Positions 1 to 6,524 of a DNA stretch of 11,942 nucleotides are shown here, in pieces. The stretch is from JACAEY01 sp049700155 (GTDB lineage Bacteria; Nitrospirota; Thermodesulfovibrionia; Thermodesulfovibrionales; SM23-35): contig JBNAVX010000078.1 of NCBI GenBank assembly GCA_049700155.1, positions 1 to 11,942 of the forward strand, given 5' to 3'. The position numbers and the translations under genes were made by a program. The notes beneath the pieces are model-generated. The model was not told where the DNA came from. It did not search any database and saw only the letters and a program-made list of their open reading frames with translations. The stretch's first letter is position 1, and every line of letters begins with the position of its first letter.

Positions 1-4
1 ACGT

Positions 5-26
5 ATCCCCTCTATTAAGAGGGGAT
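5..26. repeat. Short perfect hairpin, REP-like
   Basis: ATCCCCTCT (5-13) pairs perfectly with AGAGGGGAT (18-26) around a 4-nt loop, and a further AAGGGG follows at 28-33. There is no T-run on either side, so it does not look like an intrinsic terminator. CCCCTCT/AGAGGGG hairpins followed by AAGGGGTGTGT resemble dispersed intergenic palindromes seen in several anaerobe genomes. That comparison is from memory and only one copy is present here. Confidence 0.5.
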
Positions 27-309
27 TAAGGGGTGTGTTATAAAGGCAACCTCTTCTTAAAAATGCATGAATTTTGACTAAATACCTTATGTTATGCAGG
101 TTTGTTTTATGAATTTAGATTATTTTGGACAGCAATGATATTTATTATATCTTTATTTTTAGTGTCTAAGCTATTACTATGTCTTAATTTCCTTTTTCAA
201 GGAGAAACAGCAAATCTTTAGGGGGCAAGTTATAACAATAAGGATTCTAAGTTTTTAATATATCTTCTAAAATAATTTTTTTGACAATTAAAAGGGAGTT
301 TAAAATGTC

Positions 310-342
310 ATTGCAAGTCCCGACAAGTTGGGACGAAGCAAT
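310..342. repeat. ATTGC...GCAAT palindromic element, copy 1
   Basis: A two-step inverted repeat: ATTGC (310-314) pairs with GCAAT (338-342), and GTCCC (317-321) pairs with GGGAC (330-334), with a small internal loop between the steps. The same architecture recurs at 3368-3400, and the GTCCCGA...GGGACGA inner module recurs inside the long repeat at 8659-8679. This points to a family of dispersed palindromes, not a gene-specific regulator. Confidence 0.6.
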
Positions 343-517
343 CTCATTTTTTGGAGCCAATAAAATCAATGGTTCTATATGTTATTTTAGACAAGTATGT
401 AATGAGACTGAATAAGTTTAGAATAACAACTTCAGAATCAAGAATTACATTCATCATAGGACAAATAATACAACCGCCAATAATTTTATGGATAATGTAG
501 GATAAGATAAATGAAAT

Positions 518-545
518 TTGACAAATATAGAAAAAAGTTTAATCT
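518..545 (+). promoter_or_regulatory. Possible sigma-70 promoter for nagZ
   Basis: A perfect TTGACA -35 box (518-523) is followed after 16 bp by TAATCT (540-545), a weak match to TATAAT. It would give a leader of about 95 nt before the GTG at 646. The -35 is convincing, but the -10 is poor and chance matches are common in DNA this AT-rich. Confidence 0.3.
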
Positions 546-573
546 TTAATCAATGAAAAAATAGAAGTTATCA

Positions 574-616
574 TTTATCAAAGATGTTATTTTATTTTTT
601 TGTTCCTTTTGATAAA
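574..616. repeat. Inverted repeat in the nagZ leader
   Basis: TTTATCAAA (574-582) and TTTGATAAA (608-616) are perfect reverse complements separated by 25 nt. They lie about 30-70 nt upstream of the nagZ start, so they could be an operator or a weak mRNA hairpin. The arms are AT-only apart from one C/G, so chance occurrence is quite possible. Confidence 0.3.
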
Positions 617-645
617 CCTTATTATCTATAGAAAGAAGAGTTAAA

Positions 646-2133
646 GTGAGATTGGAAGAAAAGTTACACCAATTAATAATAAGCAGATTAAATGGATATG
701 AGGTTAATTCAAATAATTATATCAGGAAGATACTTGAACTTGTAAGAAGAGGTATCGGCGGATTCATTATCTTCGGGGGTAGAAAAAATGAGATAAAAAG
801 TCTTATTCAAGAGATTCAATCTTTCTCAGAGGTTTCTTTATTTATTGCTTCTGATGTTGAATGTGGTGTAGGAAAACAGATTGAGAATGCAACATATTTT
901 CCATGCCAGATGGCTATTGCTTCTGCAATTAATAGAAATGCTCCAGCAGATGTGAACTTTTTTAATGATATTCTAAGAGCGATATCTGAGGAATTAATAG
1001 ATATCGGGATAAATATGCCGCTCATCCCTGTTCTTGATATTAATCAGAATCCAGACAATCCTATAATATGCACAAGGGCTTTTTCTGATGAGCCTGAGGA
1101 TGTTACATGGTTTGGTTTATCGTATATAAAAGAGCTTGAAAGCGCTGGTCTCATAAGCTGTGCAAAGCACTTTCCAGGACATGGTGATACTGATAAAGAC
1201 TCCCACATATCTCTCCCTGTCATAAACAAAACATTTAAAGAGATGAAGGAGATAGATATGGTTCCATTTATAGAAGCTATAAAAGAAGGGGTAAGCAGTA
1301 TAATGGTAGGGCATCTAAATATCCCTTCAGTTGATTCAAAACCGGCAAGTTTATCCAGGAATGTAATCACTGAATTATTAAGAAAAAAACTTGGTTTTGA
1401 AGGACTTGTTCTTACAGATGCACTGAATATGAAGGCACTGAAGGATATTAAAGATATTTCTATTGAATGTATAAAAGCAGGAGCTGATATCTTGCTCCAT
1501 CCTGAAGATGTTGATAAGACATTCAATGAACTAAAATCCGCTGTGGAAAGACGTATTTTAACCGAGGAAGAGATAGATAGAACTGTAAACCGGATTATGA
1601 AGTTAAAGGAAAGGATCAAAAACATAAGGGCGTGGGATTTAAAAAAGGGCGAGGTAGATTATCAGAGTCATAAAGAACTATCAGTTAAACTTACTCAGAT
1701 GTCTATCACAGCTATAAAAAATACAGGGATACTGCCTGTTACAGATATAGGAAGAATAAATGTAGTTTTAGCAGGAGAGAAAACATTATTTGAAGCATCT
1801 CCTTTGAGAGCGTATCTTAAAAATGTTTTTACTATTAATGAAGCAAAAAAGTTGGGGAATAGTATTATTTTGTTCGCCATTTTTACAGATATTTCTGCTG
1901 GGAAACGGACATCTGGGATAAGTGATAGAGAAAAAGAAAAGATTTACAGTTTAATGAAAAAAGCGAGAAACTCTATTGTAATTTCCTTTGGTTCTCCCTA
2001 TGTTCTGAGATTTTTTAAGGATGCTGATGTATTGATTGCTGCTTATGAGTCAACAGAACAGGCACAAATGGCTGTGATAAAGTGCCTGAAGGGAGAGGCA
2101 GATTTTAAGGGGAGGTTACCTGTTAAGATTTGA
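646..2133 (+). CDS. nagZ: Beta-N-acetylglucosaminidase NagZ (GH3)
   Basis: Glycoside hydrolase family 3 enzyme that removes GlcNAc from GlcNAc-anhydroMurNAc-peptides in the cytoplasm, a step of cell-wall recycling. The NagZ signature KHFPGHGDTDKDSH spans residues 174-187 and contains the Asp185/His187 dyad that serves as general acid/base in NagZ enzymes. The nucleophile is Asp258 in GLVLTDALNM. Residues ~1-330 form the TIM barrel. Residues ~345-495 resemble the GH3 C-terminal alpha/beta domain, making the protein longer than single-domain E. coli NagZ (341 aa) but shorter than the two-domain Bacillus enzyme. There is no signal peptide, as expected for a cytoplasmic enzyme. The GTG start is supported by a purine-rich GAAAGAAGAG at 631-640. 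Its last codons contain the Shine-Dalgarno sequence of the ampG gene that follows, so the two should be co-transcribed and probably translationally coupled. Confidence 0.93.
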   Translation: MRLEEKLHQLIISRLNGYEVNSNNYIRKILELVRRGIGGFIIFGGRKNEIKSLIQEIQSFSEVSLFIASDVECGVGKQIENATYFPCQMAIASAINRNAPADVNFFNDILRAISEELIDIGINMPLIPVLDINQNPDNPIICTRAFSDEPEDVTWFGLSYIKELESAGLISCAKHFPGHGDTDKDSHISLPVINKTFKEMKEIDMVPFIEAIKEGVSSIMVGHLNIPSVDSKPASLSRNVITELLRKKLGFEGLVLTDALNMKALKDIKDISIECIKAGADILLHPEDVDKTFNELKSAVERRILTEEEIDRTVNRIMKLKERIKNIRAWDLKKGEVDYQSHKELSVKLTQMSITAIKNTGILPVTDIGRINVVLAGEKTLFEASPLRAYLKNVFTINEAKKLGNSIILFAIFTDISAGKRTSGISDREKEKIYSLMKKARNSIVISFGSPYVLRFFKDADVLIAAYESTEQAQMAVIKCLKGEADFKGRLPVKI

Positions 2134-3367
2134 TATTTCACCCTATCTTAAAGTATTCACCAGCCGTCATATAGCAGTTGTGACATTTCTCGGGTTTTCC
2201 TCGGGTATCCCACTTGCTTTAACAGGGGGGACGCTTCAGGCATGGATGGCGATAGAAGGAGTAGATTTAAGAACTATAGGAGTTTTTTCACTCGTTGGTA
2301 TTCCATATACAATAAAATTTCTATGGTCGCCATTGATGGATAGGTTCATACCTCCATGGTTAGGAAGGCGCAGAGGATGGATTCTTATTACACAGATAAT
2401 ACTCATGCTCGGGATTGCCTTAATGGCTTTTAGTTCTCCTTCAAGATTTCCGCAGATACTCGCTATTCTTGCGATGATGGTAGCTTTTACTTCTGCATCA
2501 CAGGATATTGTGATTGATGCATACAGGACAGATATCCTTGAAGAAAGTGAACGTGGAGCAGGTGCCGCAGTCTTTGTTATGGGATATCGTGTTGCAACAC
2601 TTGTATCAGGTGCATTAGCACTTATCCTTTCTGATCATATAGGTTGGAAAAACACATACCTTCTGATGTCAATGACAATTTTTGTAGGAATAATATCAAC
2701 TATTTCAGGACCTGAGCCAAAACAGAAGGTAGTCCCTCCTATTACCTTAAAGGATGCTTTATCAGGTCCATTAAAGGAATATTTTGCGAGAAGTGGTGCT
2801 ATAGCACTTTTATTTCTAATAATACTCTATAAGTTAGGAGATGCCTATGCAGGGGTATTAACAACAGCATTTCTTATCAAACACCTCGGTTTTTCTGCAA
2901 CTGATGTAGGAACGATAAATAAAGGACTCGGGTTTATTTCACTCATATCAGGCGCAATCTTTGGAGGCTCTTTGATGGTGAGGCTTGGACTTTTTCGTTC
3001 CTTAATGTATTTTGGTATTTTACAGGCAGTTTCAAATCTTTCTTTTGTAGTTCTTTCCTTAATAGGTAAAAATTACGGAATGTTAATTTTTACTATTGTA
3101 TTTGAGAATCTAACGGGAGGTATGGGGACATCAGCCTTTGTATCTCTCCTTATGGCGATGTGTGACCACCGTTATACAGCGACACAGTATGCACTCCTTT
3201 CATCCCTTGCTGCTCTTGGACGCATATTTATTGGTCCAACATCTGGTTTTGTTGTCGAGTTAATAGGCTGGGCAAATTACTTCTTTATTACTGCACTTAC
3301 AGCCTTGCCAGGACTTTTGCTCCTGTGGTGGCTACGCCATGAAATATTGGGATTAGAAAGTAAATAG
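2120..3367 (+). CDS. ampG: AmpG-type anhydro-muropeptide permease (MFS)
   Basis: Major facilitator that imports GlcNAc-anhydroMurNAc-peptides across the inner membrane. Similarity to E. coli AmpG is strong throughout: LGFSSGIPLALTGGTLQAWM at the start, LWSPLMDRF then GRRRGW in the loop after TM2, SQDIVIDAYRTD, ERGAGAA, LYKLGDAYAG and FENLTGGMGTSAFVSLLMA. It ends after about 12 membrane segments and lacks the two extra C-terminal helices of E. coli AmpG. The first conventional start is GTG at 2180, but it has no Shine-Dalgarno and cuts into TM1. The frame is open upstream to 2090, and YLKVFTSRHIAVV there aligns without gaps to the E. coli N-terminus (YLRIFQQPRSAIL). No ATG, GTG or TTG exists in that extension. 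The best candidate is CTG at 2120, four bases after AGGGGAGG (2108-2115), overlapping nagZ by 14 nt. Product identity is very secure; the start codon is an inference. Confidence 0.9.
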   Translation: MLRFDISPYLKVFTSRHIAVVTFLGFSSGIPLALTGGTLQAWMAIEGVDLRTIGVFSLVGIPYTIKFLWSPLMDRFIPPWLGRRRGWILITQIILMLGIALMAFSSPSRFPQILAILAMMVAFTSASQDIVIDAYRTDILEESERGAGAAVFVMGYRVATLVSGALALILSDHIGWKNTYLLMSMTIFVGIISTISGPEPKQKVVPPITLKDALSGPLKEYFARSGAIALLFLIILYKLGDAYAGVLTTAFLIKHLGFSATDVGTINKGLGFISLISGAIFGGSLMVRLGLFRSLMYFGILQAVSNLSFVVLSLIGKNYGMLIFTIVFENLTGGMGTSAFVSLLMAMCDHRYTATQYALLSSLAALGRIFIGPTSGFVVELIGWANYFFITALTALPGLLLLWWLRHEILGLESK

Positions 3368-3400
3368 ATTGCCTCCCTGGAATAAGTAAAGGGTCGCAAT
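3368..3400. repeat. ATTGC...GCAAT palindromic element, copy 2
   Basis: Begins on the base after the ampG stop. ATTGC (3368-3372) pairs with GCAAT (3396-3400) and CCCT (3375-3378) with AGGG (3390-3393), separated by a symmetric 2x2 internal loop. It has the same two-step design as 310-342. It may fold at the ampG mRNA 3' end, but no U-run follows, so it is not a standard intrinsic terminator. Confidence 0.5.
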
Positions 3401-3460
3401 AACAAAATAAGTATTTATACCACTTTGCCATTGCAAGTGTTATTAGCTACATTTATCCTA

Positions 3461-3614
3461 TATTATTCATAAAAATTTTGGCAGATGTAGTATTTGAGCG
3501 GATTTAAATTCTTTCTAAGAAAGAATTTACCTCGGAGGTTCGATTTTAATCGAGCCGAGAATGAGCGAGAATACTGCGTCTGCCAGTTACTCATAAATTT
3601 ATGAATTAAGTGGG
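3461..3614. repeat. Structured ~153-nt repeat, copy A
   Basis: Closely related to 8583-8735. Nested arms close the element: TTCATAAA (3466-3473) with TTTATGAA (3598-3605), GGCAGA (3480-3485) with TCTGCC (3579-3584), and AGTATT (3489-3494) with AATACT (3570-3575). Inside sit two hairpins: an 11-bp TAAATTCTTTC/GAAAGAATTTA stem (3505-3529) and CTCGG...TCGAT/ATCGA...CCGAG (3531-3559). There is no room for a protein. It lies between the convergent ampG and cyclase genes and could stabilise or terminate both transcripts. It is MITE-like in shape, but no transposase or clear target duplication is visible. Confidence 0.8.
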
Positions 3615-3622
3615 CTATCAGA

Positions 3623-4513
3623 TCAAGATAATCCTAATACTTCATAAAGTGTCTGCAATCCCGCTATCCCCTGGATGCTGATTTTCTGGATCTTTCTTAC
3701 CTTAATTTTATTATGAATCAGTTTATAGATATTTTCTGAGATTAAAAATTCAGTACCTAATAATTTATTGATTGATTCAATATGACTTGCAAAATTGACT
3801 GCATTACCGATAATCGTCTCTCTCTTGTTGTCACCACTTCCTATTGTTCCAACAACCACCATACCGTAATGAAGTCCGATTCCTATTTTAAAATCACTTT
3901 TAAAAAACTTCTGAGTGTAAGGACGCAGATGATTATTGACTGTATTAAGCATCTCAAGCCCTGCTTTTATTCCAGAGAGTAAATCCTTTTCCTCATTCTT
4001 GACATCAAATATTGCCATAAAGCCATCTCCCATATAGTTGTTAATCTTTCCACCATGCTGGATAATAACCTTGTTCATCATGTGGAAATAACGATTTAGT
4101 AGGTGGACAACATCATATGGTAGCAGGTTTTCTGATAATGTGGTAAAACCGCGAATATCTGCAAAAAGAATAAGGACATTCTTTTCAACCCTGTCTAATG
4201 ATTTTAGGAGATTTGAATATGTTGAATCTTTTTTGATGAGCTCAATACCCATCCCATTTTTATGTATAAACTTGGATTTAATAACTCTTCTTACCTCACC
4301 TTTTAGAAGAGATATATTTCCATCTGGTAAAAGCAACTCTATATCTATGGTTGTGCCAACCGGGAGACAGTTCCTTGTGCTGATAAAAATCCCACTTTTT
4401 GAAAGATTACATAAATTTCCTGTGTAGTTATTACCTTTTAAGCTAAAAATTGTTTTAAAAGTTTTATTGAATCTTTTATGTCTTCTTTTAAATATTTTGT
4501 TAACTTTTGTCAT
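3623..4513 (-). CDS. PilZ domain-class III nucleotide cyclase fusion
   Basis: An N-terminal PilZ domain (~8-100) carries both c-di-GMP-binding motifs, RRHKR (10-14, RxxxR) and NLSKSG (36-41, [D/N]xSxxG). A class III adenylate/guanylate cyclase domain follows (~108-294). The two metal-binding aspartates are present: Asp119 in LFADIRGFTTLSE and Asp163 in NYMGDGFMAIF. The transition-state Asn240 in GNAVNFASH is also present, but the usual arginine four residues later is His244 (CAT codon). The position that is lysine in typical adenylyl cyclases is Asn159, and the third specificity position is Thr233. Activity and substrate (ATP or GTP) are therefore uncertain. The ATG is preceded by AGGAG five bases upstream, lying inside the end of the upstream amidase gene, which it overlaps by 14 nt. 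No membrane segment is seen, so it should be a soluble protein converting a c-di-GMP signal into another nucleotide signal, if still active. Confidence 0.85.
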   Translation of the reverse strand: MTKVNKIFKRRHKRFNKTFKTIFSLKGNNYTGNLCNLSKSGIFISTRNCLPVGTTIDIELLLPDGNISLLKGEVRRVIKSKFIHKNGMGIELIKKDSTYSNLLKSLDRVEKNVLILFADIRGFTTLSENLLPYDVVHLLNRYFHMMNKVIIQHGGKINNYMGDGFMAIFDVKNEEKDLLSGIKAGLEMLNTVNNHLRPYTQKFFKSDFKIGIGLHYGMVVVGTIGSGDNKRETIIGNAVNFASHIESINKLLGTEFLISENIYKLIHNKIKVRKIQKISIQGIAGLQTLYEVLGLS

Positions 4514-5252
4514 CTTTACTCCTGAAAATAATTATTCCGGGTTTTCCTATTATATACTCTTCAAAATCATCATCAACTACTTTTTTCTTTACTGAGGATG
4601 CATGTCTCAGATAAGTCTTATCACCCTCTTGAATGAATATTCCAACATGGGAGACATCCAGCCATTTTTCTTTTGAATATATCCCTATATAATCTCCTGT
4701 CCTCAGTTCTTTTAAGATTGATTCATTTAAAACTTTTGCTGGAATATAATGAATAAGCGTATCCTTGATGGGGATTCCAGGTAGAAAATGAGTCCCATCA
4801 TCTTTTTTATTCAATATTTTTTTAGAAGATAAGGTTGTCTTGCCACCTATTTGTTCAGTCACATCCACAATATACTCTGAATTGGATTCAATCCAGTTAA
4901 TGAAAAAATGGTTTCTTTTTAAAAAGCTGACCTTTCCACCTTTATATCTGAGCCTTTTTAGATTTCCTTTAAATTCCTGAAAGGATGAAGATAACCTCAT
5001 CGCTTCTATATAATCTATAAAGGTAAAACAATCCACAGCCTCGAGATTTATTACAAAGACCTCAGGAGTATTGAGGTCTCCTATTAAAGTAGATTCCTGA
5101 TAAGGAGTTCCAATGAATTGTCTTGAAAGGGAGTCTATTCGCATACCAATGTCATATATTTTGTGAGACTCATAGAGGATTAAATCAAGGCTCTCCAGTG
5201 TCAGATTGCCTAAAAGAATAAGTTCTTTGTATGAAGATGAATTACTTCTCAT
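4500..5252 (-). CDS. DUF1460 NlpC/P60-type anhydro-muropeptide amidase
   Basis: Member of the DUF1460 (N-acetylmuramoyl-L-alanine amidase-like) family of papain-like NlpC/P60 enzymes. Family signatures in order: FIGTPYQ (46-52), EAVDCFTFIDY with the catalytic Cys75, LRYKGG (101-106), RNHFFINW (113-120), SHVGIF with the catalytic His202, and RHASS with a possible third residue His217. As I recall, a characterised Bacteroides DUF1460 enzyme specifically cleaves the MurNAc-L-Ala bond of 1,6-anhydroMurNAc peptides, which fits the nearby nagZ and ampG. Family members are usually exported, but this N-terminus has no hydrophobic signal sequence, suggesting a cytoplasmic enzyme. An in-frame TAG two codons upstream makes ATG 5252 the first possible start, although no clear ribosome binding site precedes it. 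It is the first gene of a two-gene operon with the PilZ-cyclase. Confidence 0.85.
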   Translation of the reverse strand: MRSNSSSYKELILLGNLTLESLDLILYESHKIYDIGMRIDSLSRQFIGTPYQESTLIGDLNTPEVFVINLEAVDCFTFIDYIEAMRLSSSFQEFKGNLKRLRYKGGKVSFLKRNHFFINWIESNSEYIVDVTEQIGGKTTLSSKKILNKKDDGTHFLPGIPIKDTLIHYIPAKVLNESILKELRTGDYIGIYSKEKWLDVSHVGIFIQEGDKTYLRHASSVKKKVVDDDFEEYIIGKPGIIIFRSKDDKS

Positions 5253-5490
5253 GAGCTATTTAATAATAAATAATAACAGAAATGTAGTTATTACCTTGCT
5301 GTTTTCATAATGATAATTGCAACCCACCTAACATTTTACTACTTACAATTATTGATTAAATAAAGTTTCTAACGTCTTCTGCTATTTCTTCCAACGGGTT
5401 TTTAATCACCTGTCTCTTAAATTTCCTTACTCCTTGATGATCATCTCTTTAAATCTTTAAAAAAATTACCATTACAAATTTGCTTACCTC

Positions 5491-5509
5491 TGTGACATAA
5501 TTTGTCACA
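5491..5509. promoter_or_regulatory. 19-bp palindrome, probable activator site
   Basis: TGTGACATAATTTGTCACA is a perfect 7-5-7 inverted repeat. Its centre lies about 96 bp upstream of the start site expected for the sigma-54 promoter at 5569-5585, the usual distance for an enhancer-binding activator site. The TGTGA/TCACA half-sites recall CRP, but they are three bases too far apart (9 instead of 6). It could also control the divergent amidase-cyclase operon. Confidence 0.55.
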
Positions 5510-5568
5510 TAACATGAGTTTATTTAACTAAATTCATTATAAAATCTTTGTTATTTATTTAAAATTTT

Positions 5569-5585
5569 TTGGCACAAATATTGCT
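5569..5585 (+). promoter_or_regulatory. Sigma-54 (-24/-12) promoter
   Basis: TTGGCACAAATATTGCT matches the RpoN consensus YTGGCACGRNNNTTGCW at every defined base except one, with exact GG-to-GC spacing. Transcription should start near 5595-5597, only about 5 bases before the ATG at 5601. The palindrome at 5491-5509 is well placed for an activator. No enhancer-binding protein gene lies in the window. Confidence 0.75.
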
Positions 5586-5600
5586 GAATTTTTATAGAAT

Positions 5601-5792
5601 ATGAAAAAAAGAAATATCTTAGAATTTATCAAGCAGATAAAAAGACCTAAGGATAGTGCTATAACATATGATGAAGATGTATTAGGTTATGAAGCTTTCC
5701 CCTCTAAATACCTCGAAAAGATAATAAAAAATTATCGTTATAATATTAGATTTTTTGACAAGAAAGAAAAAACTTCTATTACAGATATATAA
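5601..5792 (+). CDS. Small basic protein of unknown function, sigma-54 driven
   Basis: A 63-codon ORF rich in Lys, Arg, Ile and aromatic residues, with no signal peptide, membrane segment, cysteine or known motif that I can recognise. It reads MKKRNILEFIKQIKRP at the start. It is supported by a sigma-54 promoter (5569-5585) positioned exactly upstream, but the predicted transcript would begin about 5 bases before the ATG. There is thus no Shine-Dalgarno, and translation would have to be leaderless. No other start codon exists in the frame. The alternative is that the RNA itself is the product, a sigma-54-dependent small RNA of roughly 200 nt, with the ORF incidental. It converges with the HEAT gene, whose stop lies 12 bases past this one, and no clear terminator is visible. 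Confidence 0.45.
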   Translation: MKKRNILEFIKQIKRPKDSAITYDEDVLGYEAFPSKYLEKIIKNYRYNIRFFDKKEKTSITDI

Positions 5793-5804
5793 AATATCAT
5801 CAAA

Positions 5805-6470
5805 CTATTCTATAACCTCATTTTTTTCTATCTTCTCAATTGCTTCTTTTGCCCATTTTTTCAATGTTTTTTCAATAAATCTACCCTCAATATAAATACT
5901 TACTTTTTCTTTCCTTTCCATAAACCCTTGAATAAATATCAAGGCAGGCTTATAACCTACTTCTCCCATTGCCCATGATGCTAACCCAATTGTCTCAGGG
6001 TCTTCTGTTTCGAATACCTTGAAAACCTTTTCTTTAAAAAAATCTACTGAATCTATTATTCTCTTACCAAGTCTGCCAATTCCCCATAGTCCTCCTTTGA
6101 CAAGAAGTGGTTCATCAAGAGAATGCGATACCATCATACTTCCGTAAGGGTCAATCAGTTCAGGGATATTTATAATAATCTCAGCAATCGCCTGTGGTGA
6201 ACTCCAGCCTATTCCTCCCGACTCATCATTCATTGACCAGAAAAGGTTCCTAATATATTCACGCACCTTTTCTTGATTATTCCTTAACCACCATCTCCCC
6301 ATAAGCCGCCCTACCGCTTCTATTGCTGACCATCTTATCTTTTCATCTATATCATAAAGGCTGAATTTCAACTCTCTCCAGAAGTGCCGGTCTCTCTCAC
6401 AAAAATCAATCAGGGAATCAAAATCTCTTTTCATAAGAATTGCCTTAACCTGTTTTTTAATATTTTCCAT
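5805..6470 (-). CDS. HEAT-repeat protein, DVU0298 family
   Basis: Soluble 221-aa helical-repeat protein resembling the DVU0298 family of anaerobes such as Desulfovibrio. Features are IRWSAIEAVGRLMGRWW (45-61), the family-type motif NDESGGIGW (81-89) followed by a helical pair, and LWGIGRLGK (128-136), then LASWAMGEVGYKPAL (163-177). The repeats have the look of phycocyanobilin lyase-like/HEAT adaptor helices, so a protein-binding or cofactor-related scaffold role is plausible, but the function is unknown. No signal peptide is present. It starts 54 nt after the ubiX stop on the same strand and may be the last gene of that operon. Its own ribosome binding site is weak. Confidence 0.75.
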   Translation of the reverse strand: MENIKKQVKAILMKRDFDSLIDFCERDRHFWRELKFSLYDIDEKIRWSAIEAVGRLMGRWWLRNNQEKVREYIRNLFWSMNDESGGIGWSSPQAIAEIIINIPELIDPYGSMMVSHSLDEPLLVKGGLWGIGRLGKRIIDSVDFFKEKVFKVFETEDPETIGLASWAMGEVGYKPALIFIQGFMERKEKVSIYIEGRFIEKTLKKWAKEAIEKIEKNEVIE

Positions 6471-6524
6471 TTGATTAACTTTAAAAAAGTCTTGTGATAA
6501 ACATCTATAGAAAATCTGTATAAA

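Larger units (their letters stand above)
1..645. other. Gene-poor leader region
   Basis: No ORF here has both a believable ribosome binding site and protein-like composition. The stretch holds a GC-rich hairpin at 5-26, a palindromic ATTGC...GCAAT element at 310-342, a possible nagZ promoter near 518-545 and a 9-bp inverted repeat (574-582 with 608-616) in the presumed nagZ leader. Everything else is AT-rich with stops in all frames. A 36-codon ORF at 305-415 is read straight through the palindromic element and is not accepted as a gene. Confidence 0.6.
5253..5600. other. Divergent intergenic regulatory region
   Basis: Separates the leftward amidase-cyclase operon from the rightward ORF at 5601. 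It contains a 10-bp palindrome GATGATCATC (5436-5445), a 19-bp palindrome at 5491-5509 and a sigma-54 promoter at 5569-5585. I could not find a convincing sigma-70 promoter for the amidase gene on the minus strand, although one must be somewhere here. No gene-like ORF is present. Confidence 0.6.

Noticed and set aside
5..33. Intrinsic terminator at the left edge
   Set aside because: A GC-rich stem is present but neither strand has a following U-run.
281..306. TTGACA (281-286) followed by TAAAAT (301-306) as a promoter
   Set aside because: The 14-bp spacing is too short and no accepted gene follows closely.
305..415. A 36-codon ORF starting ATG after GGGAG
   Set aside because: Its first third is the ATTGC...GCAAT palindrome and the rest has no recognisable protein pattern; such reads through dispersed palindromes are commonly spurious.
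1044..1625. 193-codon ORF on the minus strand
   Set aside because: Lies wholly inside nagZ on the opposite strand; composition is a low-complexity shadow rich in Ser, Ile and Phe.
3461..3614. Small protein gene within the repeat
   Set aside because: Stops and inverted repeats occupy all of it, with no start plus ribosome binding site; conservation between copies is structural.
5491..5509. Classical CRP (TGTGAN6TCACA) site
   Set aside because: Half-sites are separated by nine bases, not six, so a standard CRP dimer would not fit.
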